DNA from: an uncultured Eubacteriales bacterium
GTDB taxonomy: Bacteria > Bacillota > Clostridia > Lachnospirales > CAG-274
Length of the DNA: 11,254 bases
Assembly (NCBI GenBank): GCA_905201505.1
Contig: CAJKOJ010000061.1
Coordinates: 1 to 11,254 of the forward strand
Reading direction: 5' to 3'
Shown: piece after piece, positions 1 to 7,002 of the stretch
Position numbering within the stretch: the stretch's first letter is position 1
Layout of the letters: the number at the start of each line of letters is the position of its first letter
Program-made: the position numbers and the translations under genes
Notes under the pieces: generated by a model
Seen by the model: only the letters and a program-made list of their open reading frames with translations
Told to the model about the DNA's origin: nothing
The model's database searches: none

Positions 1-5
1 AAATA

Positions 6-11
6 TATAAT
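6..11 (+). promoter_or_regulatory. possible -10 element for the lipoprotein gene
   Basis: A TATAAT hexamer lies 13 bp upstream of the ribosome binding site of the first gene. Any -35 element would fall left of the window, and the surroundings are almost pure A+T, so a chance match is likely. Inference only. Confidence 0.25.
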
Positions 12-38
12 ATTTATAAAGAAAGAGGAGGAATTATA

Positions 39-650
39 ATGAAAATAACAAAAAAATTGGTTTTAGTTTTATTGTCTATATTTATGCTGTTTTTGTTAAG
101 CGGATGTAATGAGGAGAAAAAAGCTGAAGCTGCCTTAAATTCTGTTGTTACGGCCTTGCAGTCAGGGGATTTTGAAACTGCAGCAAAATACATAAAGAGC
201 AGTGAAAATTTGTCAGATAATGAGTTCTTTGAAAAAACAGTTAATACTGAGGAAGCGGGCAAAGCAATGTTTTCAAAGATGAGCTGTGCAGTTAATTCTG
301 TTGAAAAGACAGATAACAGCAATGTTGTAATAAATGCAGATATTAAAAATGTTGATATGAAAGGTATAATAAGCAATTCTATATCTGAACTGTTTTCTTT
401 AGCTTTTTCAAATGCTTTGGCTTCTGAAGAAGAACAAATGAGTGATGAAGATATGCAGAAGAAAATGATGGAATTGATTGTAAACGGTATAAATGCTGAG
501 GATGCAGCTATTGTTTCTAAAAATATTGACATAAAAGTAGTAAAAACCGATGATGGATGGAAAGTAAACGCTGATGAAAATGTTGCAGATGCAGTGACCG
601 GTGGATTGGTAAGTACTGTTAAGTCATTTGGAAATATGTTTTCAGAGTAA
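39..650 (+). CDS. small NTF2-like lipoprotein, function unknown
   Basis: This is a 203-residue predicted lipoprotein. Residues 1-22 are a lipoprotein signal: a K-rich start, a hydrophobic stretch, then the lipobox LSGC with the lipidated cysteine at C23, so the mature protein should be anchored to the outer face of the cytoplasmic membrane. The mature part starts with a helical segment (roughly 28-52, of the type AALNSVVTALQSGDFETAAKY), and ends with a strand rich in I/V/K and a 'DDGWKVN' turn near 170-180. That pattern is common in Firmicute NTF2-like lipoproteins (DUF4878/DUF5105 type); the exact family is not certain. The start is fixed by a strong AGAGGAGG at 24-31, 7 nt before ATG. A terminator follows, so the gene appears to end its own transcription unit, separate from rnhB. 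No catalytic residues are recognisable; a ligand-binding or envelope role is a guess. Confidence 0.85.
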   Translation: MKITKKLVLVLLSIFMLFLLSGCNEEKKAEAALNSVVTALQSGDFETAAKYIKSSENLSDNEFFEKTVNTEEAGKAMFSKMSCAVNSVEKTDNSNVVINADIKNVDMKGIISNSISELFSLAFSNALASEEEQMSDEDMQKKMMELIVNGINAEDAAIVSKNIDIKVVKTDDGWKVNADENVADAVTGGLVSTVKSFGNMFSE

Positions 651-681
651 TTAAAAAATTATAAAATTGATTAAGTAAAAG

Positions 682-712
682 TGCCGTACAATTATAATTG
701 TGCGGTATTTTT
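682..712 (+). terminator. Rho-independent terminator after the lipoprotein gene
   Basis: The left arm 682-692 pairs with 697-707 around a 4-nt loop (693-696), with two G-U pairs in an otherwise complementary stem (core CCG/CGG, then ACAAT/ATTGT). A run of five T follows at 708-712. It separates the lipoprotein gene from the rnhB operon. Confidence 0.8.
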
Positions 713-739
713 AATATGCTTATTTATTTGTAAATGTTG

Positions 740-768
740 TTGAAAAACTGTCTGGTTTATAGTATAAT
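740..768 (+). promoter_or_regulatory. sigma-A-type promoter for the rnhB operon
   Basis: TTGAAA at 740-745 and TATAAT at 763-768 are separated by exactly 17 bp, and the start codon of rnhB lies 33 bp after the -10. The -10 sits within a perfect 7-bp inverted repeat (759-765 and 769-775, 3-bp spacer), which might be an operator or simply AT-rich symmetry. This is the only convincing promoter seen for the following ten-gene run. Confidence 0.7.
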
Positions 769-801
769 ATACTATGAATATGTATGTAAAGGGATAATAA
801 A

Positions 802-1566
802 ATGAAGCCAATAGCAGAGATAAAAAGGGAATTAAATAATTGCAGTATTGAAGAGTTGGACAGCTTTATTAATGAATATAAAAATGATGTGAGATTAGGT
901 GTAAAAAAGCTTGCAGAAAGTGCTGAAAAGAAAATTGAAAAGTATAATAAAGAGCTTGAAAGACTTGAAAACATAACAAAATATGAGAGAAAATATCAGT
1001 CAATGGGAATAAAGTATGTTGGTGGTATTGATGAAGTGGGCAGAGGACCGTATGCAGGACCGGTTGTTACTGCTTGTGTTATACTCCCCGAAGGCTGCAT
1101 GATAGAAGGAGTTAATGACAGTAAAAAACTTTCTCAGAAAAAGAGAGAAGAGCTTTTCAATATTATTAAGGATAAGGCCTTGTGTATTGGCGTAGGTATA
1201 GTTGATAATTATGAAATAGACGAGATTAACATATTACAGGCTACATATAAAGCTATGAGAATTGCTGTTGAAAATATGGATATAAAGCCGCAGCAGCTTT
1301 TGGTTGATGCTGTTACTATTCCTGATATTAATATTCCTCAGGAACCTATTATAAAGGGTGACGCCAAGAGTATTTCTATTGGTGCAGCAAGTATAATCGC
1401 TAAGGTTGTAAGAGACAGAATGATGGTTGAGTATGCTAAAAAGTATCCTCAGTATGGATTTGAGAGTAATGTTGGGTATGGCTCTAAATATCACGAAGAG
1501 GCTATAAGAAAATATGGATTATGTGATATACACAGGAGAAGCTTTACAAGAAAGTTTGGATTTTAA
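802..1566 (+). CDS. rnhB: ribonuclease HII
   Basis: RNase HII cuts the RNA strand of RNA-DNA hybrids and single ribonucleotides misincorporated in DNA, in the cytoplasm. The catalytic domain runs from about residue 70 to the end. It carries GIDEVGRGPYAGP (75-87; acidic pair D77/E78), LLVDA (third acidic residue D169), KGDAKS followed by an IGAASIIAKVVRD segment (fourth acidic residue probably D205), a GYGSKYH motif (225-231) and the terminal IHRRSFT. All family motifs are intact. About 70 residues precede the domain, charged and helical (roughly 30-68 is rich in K/E and could form a coiled coil). Such an N-terminal extension is known in many Firmicute RnhB proteins of about 250 residues, whereas E. 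coli RnhB is about 198. The ATG at 802 has AAAGGG at 788-793 and follows a strong promoter. It is the first gene of the operon, 51 bp before yraN (measured to its preferred start). Confidence 0.96.
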   Translation: MKPIAEIKRELNNCSIEELDSFINEYKNDVRLGVKKLAESAEKKIEKYNKELERLENITKYERKYQSMGIKYVGGIDEVGRGPYAGPVVTACVILPEGCMIEGVNDSKKLSQKKREELFNIIKDKALCIGVGIVDNYEIDEINILQATYKAMRIAVENMDIKPQQLLVDAVTIPDINIPQEPIIKGDAKSISIGAASIIAKVVRDRMMVEYAKKYPQYGFESNVGYGSKYHEEAIRKYGLCDIHRRSFTRKFGF

Positions 1567-1605
1567 AACCGGAAAAGTATAATTTGTTTCTGTATACTAT
1601 AAAGT

Positions 1606-1611
1606 GAGGTG
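1606..1611 (+). promoter_or_regulatory. ribosome binding site that decides the yraN start
   Basis: GAGGTG at 1606-1611 is the only Shine-Dalgarno match near the yraN start. It lies 6 nt before TTG at 1618. The in-frame GTG at 1609 is inside the site and so is an unlikely start. Confidence 0.6.
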
Positions 1612-1617
1612 TCAATT

Positions 1618-1953
1618 TTGAATAATGTTGAAAAAGGAAGAATGGGTGAGAAAACTGCTCAGAATTATTTGAAGTTTAGACTTTACAAAATACTTGAAAC
1701 AAATTACAGAAGAAAAACAGGTGAAATTGATATAATAGCTAAAAAGGGAAGATACATTATATTTGTTGAAGTGAAATACAGAAAAAATATTAATAAAGGT
1801 TTGCCGAGAGAGGCTGTCACACCTTTTAAACAAAGACAGATAAAAAGAACTGCTGAAATGTATATTATGGAAAATAACGTTAAAAATGATTTAAGGTTTG
1901 ATGTAATAGAAATATTGGACAAAAAAATTGAGCATATTAAAAATGCCTTTTGA
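1618..1953 (+). CDS. yraN: YraN family (UPF0102) nuclease-fold protein
   Basis: A 111-residue protein with the YraN/UPF0102 signature: GRMGEKTAQNYL near the N-terminus (7-18), then GEIDIIA (35-41) and FVEVKYR (49-55). The conserved E36, D38, E51 and K53 form the acidic/lysine core of a PD-(D/E)XK-like restriction-endonuclease fold. The family is widespread and usually sits beside rnhB, as here. Its cellular job is unsettled, with a role in DNA processing or repair often suggested from the fold and the neighbours. The start chosen is TTG at 1618. The longer in-frame GTG at 1609 would add three residues but overlaps the only ribosome binding site. The C-terminus (FDVIEI then a short tail) is complete. 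The next gene, pgeF, begins 21 bp after the stop. Confidence 0.92.
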   Translation: MNNVEKGRMGEKTAQNYLKFRLYKILETNYRRKTGEIDIIAKKGRYIIFVEVKYRKNINKGLPREAVTPFKQRQIKRTAEMYIMENNVKNDLRFDVIEILDKKIEHIKNAF

Positions 1954-1974
1954 CAAAGGTGTTAAGGAGAGAAT

Positions 1975-2772
1975 ATGAAGCTTATAAAAAATGGAAATTT
2001 AGAATACTATGTTTTTGAAAAGTTTAAGAATATAAGGCACTGTTTTTCTACAAGAAAAGGCGGTGTTTCTGAAGGTTATTACAGCACTATGAACCTTGGC
2101 TGGAGAGAAGACAAGCCTGAAAATGTAATAGAAAATTACAGAAGGATTTGTGAGGCTATTGGCTGTGACAGCAAAAACACTGTGTGGACAAGACAGATAC
2201 ATACAGACAGAATAATAAATGTTACAGAAGCTGACAGAGGTAAAGGTTTATTTAAAGAAAGAGAAGCCGAAGGGTATGACGGAGTAATAACAAACTGCAA
2301 AGATGTTGTACTTACAGGATTTTCAGCTGATTGTGTACTTATTTATTTTTATGACCCTGTAAAAGAGGTTATAGGAATATGTCACAGCGGCTGGAGGGGT
2401 ACTGTACTTGCAATAGGAAGTAAAACTGCTGAAAAAATGGTAAAAGATTACGGCTGTAACAAAAATGATATTATATGTGGTATTTCTCCGGCAATAGGCA
2501 AGTGCTGTTTTCAGGTTGATGAACCTGTGGTAAATGCTTTTAAAAAGGCTTTTGAATGGGTTGATGATTTTGTTGAAAAGGACACAGAGAATGAGGGACA
2601 TTACTATATTGACCTCCATGGAGTTAATGAAGAAATACTTGTAAAATCGGGTATACCAAGAGAAAATATTGAAAACAGCAGAATATGCACAATGTGTAAT
2701 AATGATATGTTTTTTTCTCACAGACTGATGGGTAATGAAAGAGGCTCTATGGCAGGATTTATAAGTTTATAA
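1975..2772 (+). CDS. pgeF: peptidoglycan editing factor PgeF (YfiH / DUF152 family)
   Basis: This is a cytoplasmic enzyme of the family once called multicopper polyphenol oxidoreductase/laccase. PgeF in E. coli is known to hydrolyse mis-made UDP-MurNAc-L-Ser so that L-Ser is not built into peptidoglycan; related proteins also show purine nucleoside activities. All family motifs are present in order: FSTRKGGVSEG (24-34), QIHTDR (74-79, metal ligand H76), TGFSADC (114-120, C120), CHSGWRGT (136-143, H137), GISPAIGKCCFQV (169-181), and the closing RICTMC...FFSHR...R segment with GSMAGFISL. The metal triad H76/C120/H137 is complete. At 265 residues it has the usual size. ATG at 1975 has AAGGAGA at 1963-1969. 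The stop is only 2 bp from the next gene, so translation of the two is probably coupled. Confidence 0.94.
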   Translation: MKLIKNGNLEYYVFEKFKNIRHCFSTRKGGVSEGYYSTMNLGWREDKPENVIENYRRICEAIGCDSKNTVWTRQIHTDRIINVTEADRGKGLFKEREAEGYDGVITNCKDVVLTGFSADCVLIYFYDPVKEVIGICHSGWRGTVLAIGSKTAEKMVKDYGCNKNDIICGISPAIGKCCFQVDEPVVNAFKKAFEWVDDFVEKDTENEGHYYIDLHGVNEEILVKSGIPRENIENSRICTMCNNDMFFSHRLMGNERGSMAGFISL

Positions 2773-2774
2773 TT

Positions 2775-3668
2775 ATGGAATATATAAAAGCTAAAACAAT
2801 AGTTACAAATAAAAAAGGCGGAAGCAGTTGGTTTGGCACAGATTATAATATGAATATTTACAGAGGCTGCAATCATGGGTGTATATACTGTGATTCAAGA
2901 TCAGAATGTTATGGAATAGATGAATTTGAAAGTGTAAAACCAAAGGAAAATGCCCTTGAAATAATAAGAAATGATTTAAGACGCAAGGTGAAAAAGGGTG
3001 TTGTAGGTATGGGTGCTATGAGTGATCCGTATAACTGTCTTGAAAAGGAACTTATGCTTACAAGGCACTCTCTTGAATTGATAGACGCCTATGAATTTGG
3101 GGTAACAATAGCAACTAAAAGTGACCTTATTTTAAGGGATATAGATATATTGAGCATAATTAAGGAACATTCACCGGTTCTTTGCAAAATAACAATAACT
3201 ACACCTTATGATGAATTGTCTGAAAAAATTGAACCTAATGCACCAACATCATGCAAAAGGTTTGATGTTCTGAAAAAGCTGAATGAAAATAATATATTTG
3301 CAGGTATACTGCTAATGCCTGTGCTGCCATTTATAGAAGATGACAGCAAGGCAATATGTGAGCTTGTGAAAAAAGCTTATGAAAGCGGTGCTGAGTTTAT
3401 TTATCCTGCATTTGGTATGACATTGAGGGACAGACAAAAATTTTATTATTTTGAAAAACTTAATGAATTGTTTCCAGACAGCGGATATGTAGAAAAATAT
3501 ATTAAGAAATACGGTAATGCTTATGTATGTACTTCTCCAAATGTTAAAAAGCTTTGGTATGAATTCAGAAATTTATGTGAAAAATATGGTATACTTTATA
3601 ATATGAAAAGTATTATTAGCAGGTATAAAAGGGACTATAATACTTCTCAGCTTTCTTTATTTGACTGA
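2775..3668 (+). CDS. SPL-like radical SAM protein (COG1533 family) with C-terminal QLSLF
   Basis: A 297-residue radical S-adenosylmethionine protein related to spore photoproduct lyase but not SplB itself. The N-terminal block AKTIVTNKK and NIYRGCNHGCIYCD carries the CxxxCxxC cluster ligands C32, C36 and C39, placed as in the COG1533 group. GAMSDPYN (80-87) follows, then the barrel strands (VTIATKS near 110-116, CKITITTP near 137-145, GILLMPVLPF near 177-186). Substrate is unknown for this group; a DNA-related reaction is plausible from SplB. The last residues, QLSLF-D (292-297), match the bacterial beta-clamp-binding consensus QL(S/D)LF. No good ribosome binding site precedes ATG 2775, and the stop of pgeF is 2 bp upstream, so coupling to pgeF translation is likely. 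The N-terminal match to the family supports this start. Catalytic chemistry is inferred from the motif only. Confidence 0.88.
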   Translation: MEYIKAKTIVTNKKGGSSWFGTDYNMNIYRGCNHGCIYCDSRSECYGIDEFESVKPKENALEIIRNDLRRKVKKGVVGMGAMSDPYNCLEKELMLTRHSLELIDAYEFGVTIATKSDLILRDIDILSIIKEHSPVLCKITITTPYDELSEKIEPNAPTSCKRFDVLKKLNENNIFAGILLMPVLPFIEDDSKAICELVKKAYESGAEFIYPAFGMTLRDRQKFYYFEKLNELFPDSGYVEKYIKKYGNAYVCTSPNVKKLWYEFRNLCEKYGILYNMKSIISRYKRDYNTSQLSLFD

Positions 3669-3691
3669 TATGAATTGGAGTTTTGATAGTT

Positions 3692-5008
3692 ATGGATAAA
3701 AATGTTATTATAAAAGTGGAAAAGGACAGCATAGCTGAAGAAATGGGAATTGAGGTTGGAGATATTCTTGTAGATATTGACAACAAAGTTGTTAAGGATG
3801 TTCTTGACTACAGATATTTAATTCAAAATGAATATATTGAAGTTGGAATAAGAAAGCCTGACGGGGATGAATGGCTCCTTGAAATTGATAAAGATGAATA
3901 TGAAGATTTGGGAATTGTGTTTGAATCCGGACTGATGGATAAGGCCAGATCCTGCTCTAATAAGTGTATATTCTGCTTTATTGACCAATTGCCTAAGGGT
4001 ATGAGGAAATCTTTATATTTTAAGGATGATGATTCAAGACTTTCTTTTCTTCAGGGAAATTATGTTACTCTTACAAATATGAAGCAAGAAGACATTGACA
4101 GAGTAATATTTTATCATTTGTCGCCTATTAATGTTTCTGTTCATACTACAGATATGGAACTGAGAAAGTATATGCTTAAAAACCCTAATTCTGTAAGGCT
4201 TATGGATTATTTAAAGCAGTTAAATGATAACCATATTGAAATGAACTTCCAAATTGTTCTATGTAAAAATATAAATGACGGAAAATATCTTGATAAAAGT
4301 ATAAGAGATTTATCTGAATTTTTGCCGACGGCAAGAAGTATGTCTATAGTACCTTTTGGCAAATCAAAATTCAGGGATGGTCTTACAGATATAGATCTTT
4401 ATAATAAAGAGGATTGTATAAATATTATAAATCAAGTGAGTTTGTGGCAGGAAAAGCTGTTAAAAGAATATGGAACAAGATTTTGCTTTTTAAGTGATGA
4501 GTTTTATTTAACGGCTGATATTGATGTGCCTGATGATGAATTTTATGAAGGTTATCCTCAGTACGAAAACGGTGTTGGTATGATAACACTTGCAAAAAAA
4601 GAATTTTATGACACCTTTGATATTATGAAGGGTGACAGTAAAAAAAGAAATGTAAGTATTGCAACAGGAAAAATTGCTTTTGACTTTATTTATTCTCTAG
4701 CTTGTGATATAATGAAAAAGTATGTTAATACTAAAATAAACGTATATGCTATTGACAATGATTTCTTTGGACGGACTATTACAGTCAGCGGTCTTATAAC
4801 CGGAACGGACATAATAAAGCAATTAAAGGGAAAAGAACTTGGCAATGTGCTTTTTATACCGGAGAATTGTCTTAGAACAGGCGAAAATAATTTGCTTGAT
4901 GATGTAAACATAAATGATATAAAAAGAGAACTTAATACAGATGTAAGAGCAGTAAAATGTGAAGGAGCTGAACTGCTTAAAGAAATTTTGAAAACGGAGG
5001 ACAAATAA
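3692..5008 (+). CDS. DUF512 family protein: PDZ domain plus radical-SAM-like CxxxCxxC (TIGR03279-type)
   Basis: A 438-residue protein of the conserved family with an N-terminal PDZ-like domain (about 1-75: KVEKDSIAEEMGIEVGDILV, where a PDZ carboxylate-binding loop would be), a radical-SAM-like region beginning with SCSNKCIFCFIDQLPKGMR (C88, C92, C95), and the C-terminal DUF512 domain (from about 280). Its function is unknown, though it is regularly found next to der in Clostridia and is also widespread in cyanobacteria. The CFIDQLPKG block and the NYVTLTN segment are hallmark motifs. I take ATG 3692 as start: GGAG at 3677-3680 lies 11 nt away. The upstream in-frame TTG at 3683 would be only 2 nt from it, so a 441-residue form is less likely. 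The stop TAA directly abuts the ATG of der, indicating coupled expression. An Fe-S enzyme role is inferred. Confidence 0.92.
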   Translation: MDKNVIIKVEKDSIAEEMGIEVGDILVDIDNKVVKDVLDYRYLIQNEYIEVGIRKPDGDEWLLEIDKDEYEDLGIVFESGLMDKARSCSNKCIFCFIDQLPKGMRKSLYFKDDDSRLSFLQGNYVTLTNMKQEDIDRVIFYHLSPINVSVHTTDMELRKYMLKNPNSVRLMDYLKQLNDNHIEMNFQIVLCKNINDGKYLDKSIRDLSEFLPTARSMSIVPFGKSKFRDGLTDIDLYNKEDCINIINQVSLWQEKLLKEYGTRFCFLSDEFYLTADIDVPDDEFYEGYPQYENGVGMITLAKKEFYDTFDIMKGDSKKRNVSIATGKIAFDFIYSLACDIMKKYVNTKINVYAIDNDFFGRTITVSGLITGTDIIKQLKGKELGNVLFIPENCLRTGENNLLDDVNINDIKRELNTDVRAVKCEGAELLKEILKTEDK

Positions 5009-6328
5009 ATGGCTAAACCGATTGTTGCTATTGTGGGCAGACCAAATGTTGGCAAATCTACACTTTTTAACAGAATAGCCGGTCAGAGGATTTCTATTGT
5101 TGAGGATACACCGGGAGTTACACGTGACAGAATATATGCAGATGCTGAATGGCTTAACCGAAATTTCACACTTATTGATACAGGTGGTTTGGAACCTGAA
5201 AGTGATGATATGATGCTTAAAAATATGTATTCACAAGCTGAAATTGCTATTGAATCTGCTGATGTAATTATATTTGTGGCTGATGTCAGGACAGGCATGG
5301 TTGATGCAGATATGCAGGTTGCAAATATATTGAGAAAGTCTAAAAAGCCTGTTGTACTGGCTGTAAATAAAATGGACGATCTTGCTAAATACGGTATGGA
5401 TATATATGAATTTTATCAGCTTGGACTGGGGGAACCTTTTGGTGTAAGTGCCGGACAGATGCTTGGTATAGGTGATTTGCTCGATGAAGTTATAAAATAT
5501 TTTCCTGAGGATAAGGAAGATAATGAAGATGATGATACTATTAAGGTAGCTATAATAGGTAAGCCTAATGTTGGAAAATCTTCTCTTATAAACAGAATTT
5601 TAGGCGAAGAAAGAGTAATAGTAAGTGATGTGGCAGGAACTACAAGAGATGCTATTGATTCTGAATACGAGTATAACGGTCAGAAGTATGTATTTATTGA
5701 TACTGCCGGAATGAGAAGAAAGTCTAAAATAAAGGAAAATATAGAAAAGTATTCAATTATACGTGCCGTTGCTGCTGTTGAAAGAGCTGATGTATGTATA
5801 ATGATGATAAATGCAGAAGAAGGTATAACCGACCAGGATACTAAGGTTGCAGGTATTGCTCACGAGGCAGGAAAGGCTGTAATTATAGCTGTAAATAAGT
5901 GGGACAAGATTGAAAAAGATAACAAGACTATGAATAAATTTGTAAAGGACATTGAAACTGAATTTAAATACCTTTCATATGCACCTACAATATTTATTTC
6001 TGCGGCGACAGGTCAGAGAGTTACAAAGCTTTTTGAACTTATAGATATGGTACATCAGAACAATACTATGAGAATATCAACAGGTATGCTTAATGATGTG
6101 CTTATTGAAGCTATGGCTATGAATCAGCCGCCGGCTGAAAAGGGACGTCCCCTTAGAATTTACTATATTACACAAGTTTCTGTTAAACCTCCGACATTTG
6201 TTCTTTTTGTAAATGATACAGAACTTCTGCATTTTTCATACAAAAGATATATTGAAAATCAGCTGAGAGAGGCTTTTGGATTTAAGGGTACTCCTATTCA
6301 TTTTATTGCAAGAAACAGAAAAGAATAA
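5009..6328 (+). CDS. der: ribosome-associated GTPase Der (EngA)
   Basis: Der is the double-GTPase that acts in 50S ribosomal subunit assembly and is essential in most bacteria. Two GTPase domains are in tandem. G domain 1 has GRPNVGKS (10-17), T39 in GVTRD, DTGG (57-60) and NKMD (120-123). G domain 2 has GKPNVGKS (184-191), GTTRD, DTAG (231-234) and NKWD (296-299). An acidic linker (167-176) joins them. The C-terminal KH-like domain starts near 355 with PPAEKGRPLRIYY and ends with a GTPIHFIAR motif. At 439 residues it is complete and typical. GGAGG at 4996-5000 is 8 nt before the ATG, lying inside the end of the preceding DUF512 gene, whose stop codon immediately precedes the start. plsY follows after 29 bp. 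Confidence 0.98.
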   Translation: MAKPIVAIVGRPNVGKSTLFNRIAGQRISIVEDTPGVTRDRIYADAEWLNRNFTLIDTGGLEPESDDMMLKNMYSQAEIAIESADVIIFVADVRTGMVDADMQVANILRKSKKPVVLAVNKMDDLAKYGMDIYEFYQLGLGEPFGVSAGQMLGIGDLLDEVIKYFPEDKEDNEDDDTIKVAIIGKPNVGKSSLINRILGEERVIVSDVAGTTRDAIDSEYEYNGQKYVFIDTAGMRRKSKIKENIEKYSIIRAVAAVERADVCIMMINAEEGITDQDTKVAGIAHEAGKAVIIAVNKWDKIEKDNKTMNKFVKDIETEFKYLSYAPTIFISAATGQRVTKLFELIDMVHQNNTMRISTGMLNDVLIEAMAMNQPPAEKGRPLRIYYITQVSVKPPTFVLFVNDTELLHFSYKRYIENQLREAFGFKGTPIHFIARNRKE

Positions 6329-6357
6329 AACATATAAACTAAAGAAGGGTCATTATT

Positions 6358-6990
6358 ATGTTTAGAATAATTTGTCTTTTAATAGGATATTGCTTTGGAT
6401 GCTTGCAGTCTGCTTATTTTTTAGGCAGAGTTGTAGGTAAAATTGATATAAGAGAGTATGGAAGCGGAAATGCCGGCTTTACAAATACTACCAGGGTTCT
6501 TGGTAAAAAAGTCGGTGCAATGGTGTTTATATTTGACCTTTTTAAAGTAATTGCAGCTTATGTTATATGTTCTCTGATTTTTGACGGAGATGGAAGCTTT
6601 GTAAATGGTACAAGTCTTTTGCCCGGTATTTATGCTGGCTTAGGTGCTGTACTCGGACACAATTTTCCTTTTTATCTCGGATTCAGGGGAGGCAAGGGCA
6701 TTGCTTGCACACTTGGGCTGATGCTTTGTGTTGACTGGCAGATTGCACTTGCTACATACGCTATAGGTTTTGTTGTATTTATTGCTAAGAAATATATTTC
6801 TTTAGCTTCACTTACAATGGCACTTTTATATCCTGTGCTTATGATAATAACAAAAAGTGTTTTTGGCTTTGGAACAGAAGAAATTATATTAATGTTTGTG
6901 TTGTGTGTACTTGCTTACATTAAGCACAAATCAAATATACAAAGATTATTAAATGGAACAGAAAATAAATTTGGTTCAAAGAAAAAATAA
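6358..6990 (+). CDS. plsY: acyl-phosphate:glycerol-3-phosphate acyltransferase PlsY
   Basis: PlsY is the membrane enzyme that transfers the acyl group from acyl-phosphate to glycerol-3-phosphate, the first acylation step of phospholipid synthesis in Gram-positive bacteria. The three family motifs are present: YGSGNAGFTNTTR (34-46), GHNFPFYLGFRGGKG (100-114) and the C-terminal HKSNIQRLLNGTE (190-202). Hydrophobic stretches at about 3-24, 52-75, 85-105, 115-145 and 150-187 fit the several-helix topology. The length of 210 is usual. AAGAAGGG at 6342-6349 is 8 nt from the ATG. It sits between der and gpsA, and gpsA makes its substrate glycerol-3-phosphate, so pathway logic and 12-bp spacing both support cotranscription. 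Confidence 0.97.
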   Translation: MFRIICLLIGYCFGCLQSAYFLGRVVGKIDIREYGSGNAGFTNTTRVLGKKVGAMVFIFDLFKVIAAYVICSLIFDGDGSFVNGTSLLPGIYAGLGAVLGHNFPFYLGFRGGKGIACTLGLMLCVDWQIALATYAIGFVVFIAKKYISLASLTMALLYPVLMIITKSVFGFGTEEIILMFVLCVLAYIKHKSNIQRLLNGTENKFGSKKK

Positions 6991-7002
6991 AGAGGTGTTG
7001 AT

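Noticed and set aside
1593..1598. TATACT as a possible -10 for a separate yraN promoter
   Set aside because: No acceptable -35 lies 16-18 bp upstream (the sequence there is CGGAAA), so it is not supported beyond an AT-rich match.
2323..2721. A 132-codon minus-strand open frame opposite pgeF
   Set aside because: It lies entirely opposite a gene with complete family motifs, and its sequence is hydrophobic and repetitive as expected for an antisense shadow. The same applies to the long antisense frames over the lipoprotein, DUF512, gpsA and GH43 genes.
2775..3668. Calling the radical SAM gene splB (true spore photoproduct lyase)
   Set aside because: It has the CxxxCxxC cluster and overall SPL-like layout, but the sequence matches the broader COG1533 group, and it is shorter than typical SplB (about 340 residues). 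Sporulation genes are not adjacent.
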